Shown: positions 27,012 to 36,236, numbered from the stretch's first letter. The stretch: 64,000 nucleotides of DNA from Nitrospiraceae bacterium (GCA_020632635.1 JACKFE010000004.1:1-64000), one strand, 5' to 3'. Notes: generated from the letters alone by a model not told the origin. Translations and numbers: made by a program.

Positions 27012-27473
27012 CTATTGATTTTCCGAGTGGGATAATCCTTTAGCAATCGTTTGACCAATGGCTTTGCGTAATTCAGGATTGGAAAGCCGTTTGGCCAGGA
27101 GAAGGCCCAGAGCCACATGTTCAGGAGAAGGGCCTGGGACATCAGGAACCACGTCTTGGGGGGTGACCATTGGAGCTGGTAACGGGCCAAGACGCAAGAT
27201 AATATCGACCAAGGACAATTCGGGAATTCGTGATTGTAGAGCTTCCAAAATAGAGGACTTTAAAAACACTAATTGTTGAAGCCATACCGAATTTTCGGCA
27301 ACCAGGTATAATTTGTGGAAACGGATACTGTCAGGCGAGGAATGTTTAGCAAGGGTCTGACCGACGATGGAGGGCCATTCCTCCTGTAAACGAACTTCCA
27401 GCAACTTCTGCCCCAAGGCATGATCTTTGGAGAAATCCTGAATAAGATGATGAATAGGTTCAAAGCCTCCCAT
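27012..27473 (-). CDS. dciA: DciA-like helicase-loading protein (DUF721)
   Basis: DciA is the ancestral loader or operator of the DnaB replicative helicase in bacteria without DnaC/DnaI. The DUF721 core is visible as EEWPSIVGQTLAKHSSPDSI followed by KLYLVAENSVWLQQLVFLK and ILEALQSRIPELSLVDIILRLG. A C-terminal extension of about 60 residues follows, rich in Pro then Ala/Leu. The ATG at 27473 gives 153 residues and matches the family start; the frame is open to an ATG at 27533, giving 173. It lies convergent to the gyrA group and divergent from smpB. Its place near gyrBA and dnaA fits a replication role. Confidence 0.78.
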   Translation of the reverse strand: MGGFEPIHHLIQDFSKDHALGQKLLEVRLQEEWPSIVGQTLAKHSSPDSIRFHKLYLVAENSVWLQQLVFLKSSILEALQSRIPELSLVDIILRLGPLPAPMVTPQDVVPDVPGPSPEHVALGLLLAKRLSNPELRKAIGQTIAKGLSHSENQ

Positions 27474-27550
27474 GGTCTGATTATTGTAGAAAGAGGTACC
27501 CTGAAGAGCAAGAGCGGAAAGCGGCCCCCCCATGGCCCCTTTCTAACGGG

Positions 27551-28042
27551 ATGAATTCTATGACAAAAACAAAAAAGGAAGAATCCGGTAAGCTGCTCAG
27601 CAGTAACCGGAAAGCCTTTCATGATTACCATATCGAAAACACATTCGAAGCCGGGGTGGTCCTGCTCGGGACAGAAGTCAAGGCCTTACGAGAGGGGCAT
27701 CTAAATTTGCGGGATAGCTATGCAGCCATCCATCAGGGGGAGGTGACACTGCATAATTGTCATATTGGAGGCTACAGTCATGGTAATCAAATGAACCATG
27801 AGCCCCTGCGTCCTCGAAGACTACTGCTTCATAAAAAAGAAATCGAACGGTTGCAGGCTAAAATCCAACAAAAGGGACTCACGCTGGTTCCACTTCGGAT
27901 GTATTTCAATGCGCGAGGCCGGGTGAAACTCGAACTGGCACTAGCTCGTGGGAAAAAATCTTACGATCGACGGGAAACTATTAAGAAACGGGAAGCCAGC
28001 CGAGAAATCGACCGGGCACTCAAAACGTCTCGCCGGGAATAA
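27551..28042 (+). CDS. smpB: SsrA-binding protein SmpB
   Basis: Delivers tmRNA to stalled ribosomes in trans-translation. The 163-residue protein has the OB-fold core: NRKAFHDYHIENTFEAGVVL, LGTEVKALREGHLNLRDSYA, and the C-terminal basic tail (KKSYDRRETIKKREASREID) that enters the ribosome decoding centre. A second ATG three codons downstream could be used instead. No tmRNA gene was found in this window. Confidence 0.96.
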   Translation: MNSMTKTKKEESGKLLSSNRKAFHDYHIENTFEAGVVLLGTEVKALREGHLNLRDSYAAIHQGEVTLHNCHIGGYSHGNQMNHEPLRPRRLLLHKKEIERLQAKIQQKGLTLVPLRMYFNARGRVKLELALARGKKSYDRRETIKKREASREIDRALKTSRRE

Positions 28043-28126
28043 TCGTTCACATCAAATATTCTTATCCTCTCTGTGAGGGGCAAGTAAAAAAGTGAACAGC
28101 CCTTCCCATCATATGGAATATCTCCT

Positions 28127-28738
28127 ATGACATCCTTTCGAATCCACTCTGCGGAATTCCTCAAGTGCTGCGGCACGGTTGAGCAATTTCCAAAAAGCCA
28201 ATTGCCGGAAATTGCCATGGTAGGCCGTTCCAATGTCGGGAAATCCTCCGCCATCAATTGTTTATTAAATCGGAACGGGTTAGCAAAGGTCGGCAAAATA
28301 CCCGGTAAGACCCAAACCATCAATTTTTATAGGGTAGAAACCAACCAAGGGCCGTTTGAATTGGTCGATCTTCCAGGCTATGGCTTTGCCAAAGTTCCGG
28401 ATCGTATCCAGAAACAGTGGGTGCCATTAATCGAACAATTTTTTCAGACACGCGATAATTTGCGGGGTGTGGTCTTATTGGTGGATGTGCGGAGGGTCCA
28501 AGAGCAGGACCGGCGTATGCTGCAATGGTTGGAGCATTTGCACATTCCGTATGTCGTGGTTGCAACGAAAGCCGACAAGGTGGCGAGAGGCAAGCAACCA
28601 GCCGCGATTCAAGACTTACAGGAAAATTTGGACATTCCCATACCCCCCCTACTACTTTCCGCCCATTCCGGCGATGGCAAACAATTGGTATTGGATGAAA
28701 TTCTATCACTTCTTGGGACTAGAACTTCACGTCGATGA
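28127..28738 (+). CDS. engB: Ribosome biogenesis GTP-binding protein EngB (YsxC/YihA)
   Basis: Essential GTPase for large-subunit assembly. The 203-residue protein has G1 GRSNVGKS at about 33-40, the T-loop PGKTQTINFY, G3 DLPGYGFAKV and G4 ATKADKV. The last 20 bases overlap the 3' end of the convergent SurA-like gene. The upstream gap to smpB is 84 bases, so both may be in one transcript. Confidence 0.95.
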   Translation: MTSFRIHSAEFLKCCGTVEQFPKSQLPEIAMVGRSNVGKSSAINCLLNRNGLAKVGKIPGKTQTINFYRVETNQGPFELVDLPGYGFAKVPDRIQKQWVPLIEQFFQTRDNLRGVVLLVDVRRVQEQDRRMLQWLEHLHIPYVVVATKADKVARGKQPAAIQDLQENLDIPIPPLLLSAHSGDGKQLVLDEILSLLGTRTSRR

Positions 28739-29639
28739 AGGCTTTCTTTTTGAGATCAGCGAGCCAGGTTCGGTAGGCTTCTTCGGTTTTTTGTCTTTGT
28801 AACAGTCCTCGAATTTCCTGCTCTACTTCTTCGAATGCATAGGTCTGTGTGTCAGACATTTCTTCTACCATCAGCAAGTGTAGACCTTGGTCGGTTTCGA
28901 TGGGGGAAGACAGAACTCCCGGCTCTAGACTTTTAATTTCCGGAGAGAGCGTGGAGAGCAATTCGTCTTCCTGAAGCCAACCCAAATGCTTCACTTGTTC
29001 GGAAAATTGGAAGGCGAGTTCTTCAAACTCCATATCGGATTTCCATGCGGCAGACATGGATTGGGCCTTTTTCCTGGCCAACTCCCGTTGGTATTCCTCG
29101 GTTGCGGTCAACAGGATGTGTTTGAGGCGGTATTGAGGTGGTTTTCGGAATAGAGTTGGATTGGCGTCATAGAAGCGCCGTAATTCTTCCTCTTCGACGA
29201 CCACATTGCGGCGCACTTCGAAGTCAAAGAGTTTTTTCAGCAGCAGCTGATCCCGATAGTCTTCTTCCGTCTGGTTAGGCAGTAAAGGCGTGCGCTGCAA
29301 GGCCGCATCCATTTCTTCATGGCTCACGGATAAACCTTTGGCCTTGGCCTCCTGAAGTTGAAGGTGTTGATCGATGAGGGCGTTGAGTACCTCTCGTTGT
29401 TTTTCAAGGTAACGCCGGTTGAGATCCTCTCCGGAATGTTTGGCCTTGAGCCGCTTGTATTCGTCTTCGATCTTGCTCTGAAGATCAGACAAGGTGATGA
29501 CTTCTTTGTTGACCACGGCAATGATGCGATCTTCTAAGGCCCATGACATCAGAGGTATGAGGGTGAAAAGGATGGTGCCCCACAAGGCGAACTCTGCGAT
29601 CCAGGGAAAAGTTTGTGGTGAGGGAGACATCCTACTCAT
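28719..29639 (-). CDS. SurA-like periplasmic peptidyl-prolyl isomerase/chaperone
   Basis: A 306-residue secreted chaperone. From the ATG at 29639 there is a signal peptide (about 1-34, ending SWALE), a SurA-N type helical domain (DRIIAVVNKEVITLSDLQ, then QREVLNALIDQHLQLQEAKAKG), one parvulin PpiC domain (about 170-265, beginning YRLKHILL) and a C-terminal helix. SurA proteins guide outer-membrane proteins. The start overlaps the mfd stop as ATGA, so it is translationally coupled to mfd; this decides the start over a longer frame open to 29726. It may also be called PpiC-family. Confidence 0.85.
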   Translation of the reverse strand: MSRMSPSPQTFPWIAEFALWGTILFTLIPLMSWALEDRIIAVVNKEVITLSDLQSKIEDEYKRLKAKHSGEDLNRRYLEKQREVLNALIDQHLQLQEAKAKGLSVSHEEMDAALQRTPLLPNQTEEDYRDQLLLKKLFDFEVRRNVVVEEEELRRFYDANPTLFRKPPQYRLKHILLTATEEYQRELARKKAQSMSAAWKSDMEFEELAFQFSEQVKHLGWLQEDELLSTLSPEIKSLEPGVLSSPIETDQGLHLLMVEEMSDTQTYAFEEVEQEIRGLLQRQKTEEAYRTWLADLKKKAFIDVKF

Positions 29640-32600
29640 ACGCCTTGGCCTTCCCCTTCCGCCTGGTTCACTGATTGGAAGAGACCCTGAAGAATGGCAT
29701 TCACAGAAGGATACATGCCTGCCCAATCAGGGTGGGGCAGGGTGACCCGGAAGGCCCGAGGGGAAAGAAATTGAATGCGGTCTTTCCATTTTTCCATCAA
29801 GGTCTGAATGCCTTTTTCCGGAATTTTGGCCTGTTCATGAAAGCGGAAGTTGGCCAGCCCGTTGCGCACATCCACATATTCCAACTTGAGAGCTTTGGCC
29901 AAGACTTTGATTTGCATAACTTCAAATAATCGTTCCATCGGGTCTGGCGGCGGGCCAAACCGATCCAATGTTTCTCCATAGAGTAAAGCCAAATCACCTA
30001 AACGGTCACTGCCGGACAGCCGTTTATAGAGTCCTAATCGTTGTGACGTCTCTTCAACATAGGTTTCGGGGATAAAGGCCGAGACGTCCAATTGCAGAGT
30101 AGGTTCCCATTCTTCTGGAATGTCCTGCCCCTTAATATGTTGCACGGCCTGCTCGACAAGTTGCAGGTACAGGTCCAGACCCACGGCAGCGATACTGCCG
30201 GATTGTTGTTTCCCTAAGAGATTGCCCGCGCCCCGGATTTCCAGGTCGGCCGCCGCAATGCGAAACCCCGAGCCTAATTCGACGAATTCCTGTATCGCAT
30301 TCAATCGCTTTTGCGCATCTGTGCTCAAGGTTTCTTCGTTAGGAATGAACAAGTAGGCGTAGGCTTGCTGCCCGCCTCGGCCTACCCGTCCTCGCAACTG
30401 ATACAATTGGGATAGCCCAAACAATTCAGCCCGGTCAACCAAAATGGTATTGGCATTGGGGATATCCAGCCCCGATTGGATAATAGCGGAGGCGAGCAGT
30501 ACGTCGGCCTCATGATGGAAAAATCGCATCATGACGCGTTCCAGGAGTTGTTCATCCATTTGCCCGTGGGCCATCAGGACCCGCGCTTCCGGCACCAATT
30601 CTTGGAGCCATGCCCCGGTTTGCTCCATGGTTTCCACGCGATTGTGCACGAAATACGCCTGACCCCCTCGATGAAGTTCACGAAGGATCGCCTCACGGAT
30701 CACGGTGGCGTCGAACCGTAAGACCTGGGTTTCCACCGCCAATCTTCCGGTGGGAGCCGTTTCAATCACGGATAAATCTCGTACTCCTGAGAAAGCCATT
30801 TGCAGGGTTCGCGGAATGGGTGTGGCGGAGAGGGTCAAGACATCCACCTGAGTTCGTAGTTGTTTTAATCGTTCCTTGTGACGTACGCCGAACCATTGTT
30901 CCTCGTCGATAATGACGAGCCCCAATTGTTTGAAGACGATATCTTTTTGGAGAAGACGGTGTGTGCCGATGATAATATCCACCACGCCCGTGCCGACTTC
31001 TTTGACCGTTGCCTTCAATTCCTGGGGGGACTGGAAGCGGGATAATACGCCGACCTTCACGGGGAATGGGGCGAAGCGTTGGGAAAAAGTTTCAAAATGT
31101 TGTTGAGCCAGCAGGGTGGTGGGTACGAGGACGGCTACTTGCCGGTTGGCCTGAACGGCCTTGAAGGCCGCACGCATGGCGACTTCTGTTTTGCCATAAC
31201 CCACATCGCCGCAGACTAGTCGATCCATGGGCTTGGGGGACTCCAAATCCCGGCAGATTTCCTCGATGGCCTTGATTTGGTCGGGGGTTTCATCAAATTC
31301 GAACCCCGCCTCGAATTCTTGAACCAACAGAGAGTCTTCCTGGTATGCCGCACGTCTGGCGACCTCCCGATTGGCATAGAGGTCGACCAATTCTTCCGTC
31401 ATATCCTCAATGCCCTTTTTGACCTTGGCTTTTGTCTTTCCCCATGAGGTCCCGCCCAGCTTATCAAGCCGGGGAGCACGCTGTTCCGCTCCCCGATAGC
31501 GATGAATCTGATTAAGCCGATCAAGGGGAACATATAAGGTATCGGTTCCGGCAAATTGCAGCAGTAAATAATCGCTGGTGCAATTTTGGACCTCCAACCG
31601 CTTGAGACCCAAGTAGCGGCCGATGCCATGTTGCAGATGGACAACCAGATCTCCTTCTTTGAGATCATCAAGGGAGGAAAAGAATTTCGCGGTGGTGGAT
31701 TTCGTATGGGGACGGTGACGGATCCCTTTCCCAAAAAGTTCTTCTTCGGTCACGAAAGCGATACGGGTCTGGAGAGCAATAAACCCTGCGGAAAGATCGC
31801 CTTCCAAACAGTAGAACGGAGCTCGACCATCCGGCGATTCTGTAGGGAAGGGTTTTTCCCAGCGATTCGCGGGAAATCCGTGATCGTGGAGGAGGGAAAG
31901 CAGGCGCTCCACCTGCCCTGGACTCCGAGCGACTAAAAAAATTCCGGATTCCATTCGCAAGTGATCCAGCTTGGCCAGGGTTTCACGAAACGGCATGCCG
32001 CGGACACCGAGTCCCACGCTGGCAGGTGATTGCGCGTCCAAGGGAACGGGGTCATAGGTTATCGTGGCGGAGTCTGGAGCGACGTGATCTAAAAGGATGG
32101 TAGGATTTCCGGACAATAGGGCTTTGACGGTATCCCATGTCTCGTAAAGTTGGTCAGGATCCGAGTGAGACGATATTTCAGTAAATTCCGCGTCCAAGTG
32201 TTCCCACGTTTCCAGCAGACTATTCCAAAATTGGCTAGCGGTCATGTGCAGATCAGCGGGACGATACAGAAACGTAGTGAACGGATTGGTAATGTATTGA
32301 GGCAAGGTCACCAGATCTGGATAGTATCGTGGCAGGTCCCATTCAATGCTGGGGGGAATCGGCTCAGACGTGATGTTCCCCAATTCGTCCAGGGGCGGGA
32401 TGAATTCCCTGGTGGGCAAAATCCAGGTTTCCTTGCATTGGCTCCGAGACTCTTGTGTAGAGGGATCGAAGGTTCGAATAGATTCCACCGTATCGCCCAA
32501 AAATTCGATTCGAACGGGATCATCCTGCGCCGTGGAAAAAATATCTACAATCCCCCCCCGCACACTGAATTCGCCTGGAATTTCCGCCAATGAGCCTCGC

Positions 32601-33109
32601 TGATATCCCAATCGAATAAGGGAGCGAAGTAGCCAATCCCGTTCATAGGTCCCGCCCACGCGCAAGGCAAAGCAAGCCTTCTGAAAAGTTTTTGGTGGAA
32701 TCAGCTTATGAAGGATGGCAGGCAATGAACTGATCAGAATAGTAGGAGAGCCTAGCGAGAGACGATGTAAGGTTCTGACGCGCTGGCAAATCACCGTATG
32801 GGCTGGATGTGCGGGATTGTAAGGGACTGTCGCCCAAGGGGGAAACAAGGACAAGGTCTCAGTGTCCCGGCCTATGAAGGTATGGAAAAATTTGATGTCT
32901 TCATACACTTGCTCCGCCTCTTCCTGGGTTGGGGTAACAATCAGCTGAGTCCGGCCCGAAGCAGGTAAAGTTTTGCTATGCATAAGCAAGGTCATGGCCA
33001 GTGCCAAACAGCCAGGCTGTGTGCTGAGGAGGCAAGGAGATCGATCCGAGGAGGTCAGGGCTGCGCGGAGATGATTGGCCAACGGGTGTAAAGCGGACGG
33101 TATACTCAT
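29636..33109 (-). CDS. mfd: Transcription-repair coupling factor Mfd
   Basis: DNA translocase that removes stalled RNA polymerase and recruits UvrA. From the ATG at 33109 it has 1157 residues, normal length (a TTG two codons upstream is possible). The N-terminal UvrB-like domains include PFFGDTVESIRTF-type text (here IEFLGDTVESIRTFDP), the RNAP-interaction domain has GDLVVHLQHGIGRYLGL, and the translocase has Walker A GDVGYGKTEVAMRAAF, the DEEQ box and the RecG-like TRG motif. It lies 19 bases after rfaE2 and is coupled to the SurA-like gene. Confidence 0.96.
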   Translation of the reverse strand: MSIPSALHPLANHLRAALTSSDRSPCLLSTQPGCLALAMTLLMHSKTLPASGRTQLIVTPTQEEAEQVYEDIKFFHTFIGRDTETLSLFPPWATVPYNPAHPAHTVICQRVRTLHRLSLGSPTILISSLPAILHKLIPPKTFQKACFALRVGGTYERDWLLRSLIRLGYQRGSLAEIPGEFSVRGGIVDIFSTAQDDPVRIEFLGDTVESIRTFDPSTQESRSQCKETWILPTREFIPPLDELGNITSEPIPPSIEWDLPRYYPDLVTLPQYITNPFTTFLYRPADLHMTASQFWNSLLETWEHLDAEFTEISSHSDPDQLYETWDTVKALLSGNPTILLDHVAPDSATITYDPVPLDAQSPASVGLGVRGMPFRETLAKLDHLRMESGIFLVARSPGQVERLLSLLHDHGFPANRWEKPFPTESPDGRAPFYCLEGDLSAGFIALQTRIAFVTEEELFGKGIRHRPHTKSTTAKFFSSLDDLKEGDLVVHLQHGIGRYLGLKRLEVQNCTSDYLLLQFAGTDTLYVPLDRLNQIHRYRGAEQRAPRLDKLGGTSWGKTKAKVKKGIEDMTEELVDLYANREVARRAAYQEDSLLVQEFEAGFEFDETPDQIKAIEEICRDLESPKPMDRLVCGDVGYGKTEVAMRAAFKAVQANRQVAVLVPTTLLAQQHFETFSQRFAPFPVKVGVLSRFQSPQELKATVKEVGTGVVDIIIGTHRLLQKDIVFKQLGLVIIDEEQWFGVRHKERLKQLRTQVDVLTLSATPIPRTLQMAFSGVRDLSVIETAPTGRLAVETQVLRFDATVIREAILRELHRGGQAYFVHNRVETMEQTGAWLQELVPEARVLMAHGQMDEQLLERVMMRFFHHEADVLLASAIIQSGLDIPNANTILVDRAELFGLSQLYQLRGRVGRGGQQAYAYLFIPNEETLSTDAQKRLNAIQEFVELGSGFRIAAADLEIRGAGNLLGKQQSGSIAAVGLDLYLQLVEQAVQHIKGQDIPEEWEPTLQLDVSAFIPETYVEETSQRLGLYKRLSGSDRLGDLALLYGETLDRFGPPPDPMERLFEVMQIKVLAKALKLEYVDVRNGLANFRFHEQAKIPEKGIQTLMEKWKDRIQFLSPRAFRVTLPHPDWAGMYPSVNAILQGLFQSVNQAEGEGQGV

Positions 33110-33128
33110 GTGCAATGTCGGGAGTGCG

Positions 33129-33650
33129 TCAGGATCGAACGTGGGACGAATCGGAAACGGTTGGGGTTACTCCATGTGTGGCAAGAATTTTTTGAACGAT
33201 GAGACTCGTTGAGGATTCCGGAGTCAGGGGGATACTTCGGACGGTCCCACCCCGTTTCTCTACAAACTCTCGTCCCACAATGCGATCAGGTGTCCAATCT
33301 CCCCCTTTGACGAGGACTTGGGGTTGAATAGCCTTGATAAGATTCAAGGGATCGGCCTCGTCAAAGATCATCACATAGTCGACACAACCTAACGCAGAAA
33401 TGATTTCCGCCCGCTGATGGTCAGGGATAAAGGGCCGCCCGGTTCCTTTGGAAAGTTTTCGAACGGATTGATCGCTATTAATCCCAACGACCAGGCGGTC
33501 CCCCAGGTGCTTCGCTGCTTGCAAATAGCGGACATGCCCGATATGCAGAAGATCAAAGCAGCCGTTGGTAAATACGATAGATTCACCGACCTGCCGATGA
33601 GCGGCAATGAGCGGAATCAATTGGTCTAGGGAATAGATTTTCTGTTTCAT
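33129..33650 (-). CDS. rfaE2: D-glycero-beta-D-manno-heptose 1-phosphate cytidylyl/adenylyltransferase (RfaE2-type)
   Basis: Makes the nucleotide-activated heptose used for the lipopolysaccharide inner core. The 173-residue protein is the stand-alone nucleotidyltransferase domain, with the HIGH-type motif CFDLLHIGHVRYL (HIGH at about 36-39) and VKGGDWTPDRIVG. The kinase half (RfaE1) is not fused and is not in the window. It is the first gene of a likely rfaE2-mfd-surA-like operon. It supports a lipopolysaccharide-bearing host. Confidence 0.9.
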   Translation of the reverse strand: MKQKIYSLDQLIPLIAAHRQVGESIVFTNGCFDLLHIGHVRYLQAAKHLGDRLVVGINSDQSVRKLSKGTGRPFIPDHQRAEIISALGCVDYVMIFDEADPLNLIKAIQPQVLVKGGDWTPDRIVGREFVEKRGGTVRSIPLTPESSTSLIVQKILATHGVTPTVSDSSHVRS

Positions 33651-33712
33651 GGTATCTCAAATGGCTGTACTCCTGTATGATACCGTCTTGCCCCACCAAA
33701 TCCTAGTGACGG

Positions 33713-35200
33713 ATGACAGGATCGAACACGACACATTCCTCAGGCCTAACCCGACAGCATGTGGGTCTTCTTGCCGCACCAGTGTTGGCTTTGCTCATGT
33801 TTGTATGTCTTCCCAACTCTCTGGCCGGAGCCGAGCGAACCCTAGCGGTCATTCTCACCTGGGTCGTCGTGTTTTGGATTACCGAGCCCATTCCCCTACC
33901 GATTACCGCGTTGCTAGGAGCGGGATTCTGTGTGCTGACCGGATTGGGCACTATGAAATCGGTGTTTTCGGCATTCGCCCACCCGATCATTTTTTTATTT
34001 ATTGGGAGTTTTTTTATTTCCGAGGCTTTGGCGGTGCATGGACTGGACCGTCGATTCGGCACGTGGCTCCTTTCCCTCAAATGGGTGGGGACTCATCCCA
34101 TTCGCATCATGTTGGCACTGGGGTTGGCTGTGGCCGGAATGTCCATGTGGATCAGCAATACCGCTGCCACGGCGGTGATGCTCCCCATCGCACTGGGAGT
34201 TCTGCAAACCCTCCGAAAGAATCACCCGGACTTAAAAACCTTGGAAAGCGGATTTTTATTGTGTTTGGCCTATGCGGCAGGCATCGGCGGTGTAGCGACT
34301 CTTATCGGGACCCCGCCCAATTTAGTGGGCGTGGGATTATTGCGAGAACAGGCTCACATTTCCATTTCGTTTGACCAATGGATGGTGCTGGGTGTGCCTT
34401 TAGCTCTGAGCATGCTTGTCGTCATGTTTCTCCTTTTATATTGGCTCCATGTTCCATCTCATCTTTCTGTATCGTCGCCTTCTGCCCCGGTTGTAGATAA
34501 CGCTTCTCCTGCCTCCTGGACATGGGGGCAGCGGTACACGCTGGGCGTATTTCTCTTAGCGGTCTTTTTGTGGGTGTTTCCGGCTTTTCTGCCACTGTTA
34601 TTTTCTCCTGAACATCCGTCTGTGGCCTGGGTAAAAACCCATTTACCCAATGAATTGGTCCCGATTTTCGCGTCGGGTCTATTATTTCTCCTTCCTATTA
34701 ATTTGCGCGAAGGACAGTTTGTCCTGACATGGAAAGACGCCGCGAATATTCATTGGGGAACCATTCTCTTATTTGGTGGAGGGATTGCCTTTGGGCATCT
34801 CATGGTCGAAACAGGGCTGGCGCACACAATCGGAGAAAATTTGGTTCATCTCTTTGGCATTTCCTCTGTGTGGAGTCTCACGGCAGTTGGGATATTAACA
34901 GCCTTGGTCTTGACGGAATTAGCTTCCAATACGGCTGCCACCAGTATGGTCGTGCCGGTGCTCATTGCGATTGCCGGGTCGGCGAATTTTTCACCAGTTC
35001 CACCCGTCTTGGCAGCTTGTATGGCTGCCAGTTTGGCCTTTGTCTTGCCTGTGTCTACCCCACCCAATGCCATTGTGTATGGAACCGGGAAGGTTCCTAT
35101 TCTCCGAATGATTCGGGCTGGGCTGTTGCTTGATGTCCTAGGAGGAATCATGATTTGGGGGCTGTTGCGAATCTTGTGTCCGCTGTTGGGGTTTGAATAA
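33713..35200 (+). CDS. DASS-family sodium:anion symporter
   Basis: A 495-residue membrane protein with about 12 hydrophobic helices. It carries both family signature repeats, SNTAATAVMLPIA in the first half and SNTAATSMVVPVLIA in the second, which bind sodium and the substrate carboxylate. Members carry di- or tricarboxylates, sulfate or phosphate; the substrate cannot be told from the sequence. It lies alone between the rfaE2 operon (divergent, 62 bases) and a Fis-type regulator. Confidence 0.9.
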   Translation: MTGSNTTHSSGLTRQHVGLLAAPVLALLMFVCLPNSLAGAERTLAVILTWVVVFWITEPIPLPITALLGAGFCVLTGLGTMKSVFSAFAHPIIFLFIGSFFISEALAVHGLDRRFGTWLLSLKWVGTHPIRIMLALGLAVAGMSMWISNTAATAVMLPIALGVLQTLRKNHPDLKTLESGFLLCLAYAAGIGGVATLIGTPPNLVGVGLLREQAHISISFDQWMVLGVPLALSMLVVMFLLLYWLHVPSHLSVSSPSAPVVDNASPASWTWGQRYTLGVFLLAVFLWVFPAFLPLLFSPEHPSVAWVKTHLPNELVPIFASGLLFLLPINLREGQFVLTWKDAANIHWGTILLFGGGIAFGHLMVETGLAHTIGENLVHLFGISSVWSLTAVGILTALVLTELASNTAATSMVVPVLIAIAGSANFSPVPPVLAACMAASLAFVLPVSTPPNAIVYGTGKVPILRMIRAGLLLDVLGGIMIWGLLRILCPLLGFE

Positions 35201-35344
35201 TCAAAACGCCACTAGGGAAGAAAAGGATAAATTTCCTTAATTATAGGTTATCCGGTAGGTGTTCTACCAAAGGAATTTCCCTCAATTGATTTTAAAAAAT
35301 CGTTTGGACATAATCCACGCTCTTTTTCAACGAAAGCCAATTCT

Positions 35345-35947
35345 GTGACACCAACCCCTCTTCTTAAGTTTGCACTTCTCACTGAGGATCCTCAGGTAAA
35401 ATCCAAAGCCCAAGGCCAGTCCCTTCAACATACCATTACGGTGGTTGAAAATTGCTCGTCATTGCAGGAAGCCATGCAAGCAGAGCATTTCACGGGTGTC
35501 ATTGTGGATGAAACCAGTTCGCATTCCTTCCATGATCTGTCTTCGCTCAATGGGCAATTGAATTTGTCTAAAACATTTGTGTATGCCGGACCTCTTACGG
35601 CCTGGCGGTCCCTTACGCATATTCATCAGGTTATGGGCGAGCCTCTTGGGGATGAACGCCCTGCCGATCCCAAGGATGCCAACTTGGCCAGCTATGTGGA
35701 ACAAAAATTAGGTGATTTTGTTCGTGCGATGAACGTGGGATCTGGAAAAAACTTGTACCCGACTCTTATGAGGGCTGTTGAGCGGCCGCTCATTGAGTTG
35801 GCTTTAAAAGAAACCAATGGCAATCAGTTAAAAGCTGCCCGACTTCTTGGCCTCAATCGAAATACCCTGAGAAAGAAAATTCTTGAATTTGAGATTTCTG
35901 TCCGGCGGGTTAAGGAATCCGCGACTGAACGTCGTCGAAAATCCTAA
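35345..35947 (+). CDS. Fis-type DNA-binding regulator with receiver-like N-terminus
   Basis: A 200-residue protein beginning at a GTG. The C-terminal 70 residues (LYPTLMRAVERPLIELALKE then GNQLKAARLLGLNRNTLRKK) form the helix-turn-helix of the Fis/NtrC C-terminal family, which bends DNA. The N-terminal 110 residues look like a diverged receiver domain (FALLTEDPQVKSKAQGQSLQ), but the phosphoacceptor pattern is not convincing. Hence a Fis-like nucleoid or transcription factor with a sensing-dead N-domain is likelier than a classical response regulator. The C-terminus ends very basic (ATERRRKS). Confidence 0.75.
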   Translation: MTPTPLLKFALLTEDPQVKSKAQGQSLQHTITVVENCSSLQEAMQAEHFTGVIVDETSSHSFHDLSSLNGQLNLSKTFVYAGPLTAWRSLTHIHQVMGEPLGDERPADPKDANLASYVEQKLGDFVRAMNVGSGKNLYPTLMRAVERPLIELALKETNGNQLKAARLLGLNRNTLRKKILEFEISVRRVKESATERRRKS

Positions 35948-35997
35948 GCGAATTTTCGAGCAAAATTCTTCGTTTTCTCTGAAAAAACAACCACTTC

Positions 35998-36026
35998 TTG
36001 ACAAGGCTGATTCGGGCGTCTAGCAT
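35998..36026 (+). promoter_or_regulatory. Promoter of tRNA-Val
   Basis: TTGACA (perfect -35) and TAGCAT separated by 17 bases. The -10 ends about 20 bases before the tRNA 5' end, so it reads as a dedicated tRNA promoter. Confidence 0.65.
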
Positions 36027-36046
36027 AGCCTGATACAAGAGGATAT

Positions 36047-36121
36047 AGGCGCGTAGCTCAGGGGGAGAGCGCTACCTTGACACGGTAGAGGTCGGCGGTT
36101 CAATACCGCCCGCGCCTACCA
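36047..36121 (+). tRNA. tRNA-Val (anticodon GAC)
   Basis: The 75-base sequence folds as a full cloverleaf. The acceptor stem AGGCGCG pairs with CGCGCCT, the D arm has GCTC with GAGC, the anticodon stem CTACC/GGTAG encloses TTGACAC (anticodon GAC), and the T arm GGCGG/CCGCC encloses TTCAATA. The CCA end is encoded. It decodes GUC and GUU. Confidence 0.95.
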
Positions 36122-36137
36122 TCACCAAGACACACCG

Positions 36138-36177
36138 AAAGGCATCTAGTCTCCGGTGAGACGGAGGGATGCCTTTT
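36138..36177 (+). terminator. Intrinsic terminator after tRNA-Val, in the thrS leader
   Basis: A nine-base outer stem AAAGGCATC/GATGCCTTT encloses a second stem CTCCG/CGGAG, and is followed by TTTT. It lies 16 bases after the tRNA and 60 bases before the thrS ATG. It most simply ends the tRNA transcript; an attenuator role for thrS is possible but there is no visible T-box. Confidence 0.75.
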
Positions 36178-36236
36178 CTGCGTGGGCCGTCCTTGAAAAA
36201 ATTGACGGATTCCGAATTCGTACGACGCGAAAGACG

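Noticed and set aside
32150..32593. Plus-strand 147-codon frame inside mfd
   Set aside because: Antisense to the mfd N-terminal region; no start signal or likeness.
33649..34374. Plus-strand frame overlapping the DASS transporter in another phase
   Set aside because: The transporter frame has the two family signatures; this one is Ser/His/Arg-rich shadow sequence.
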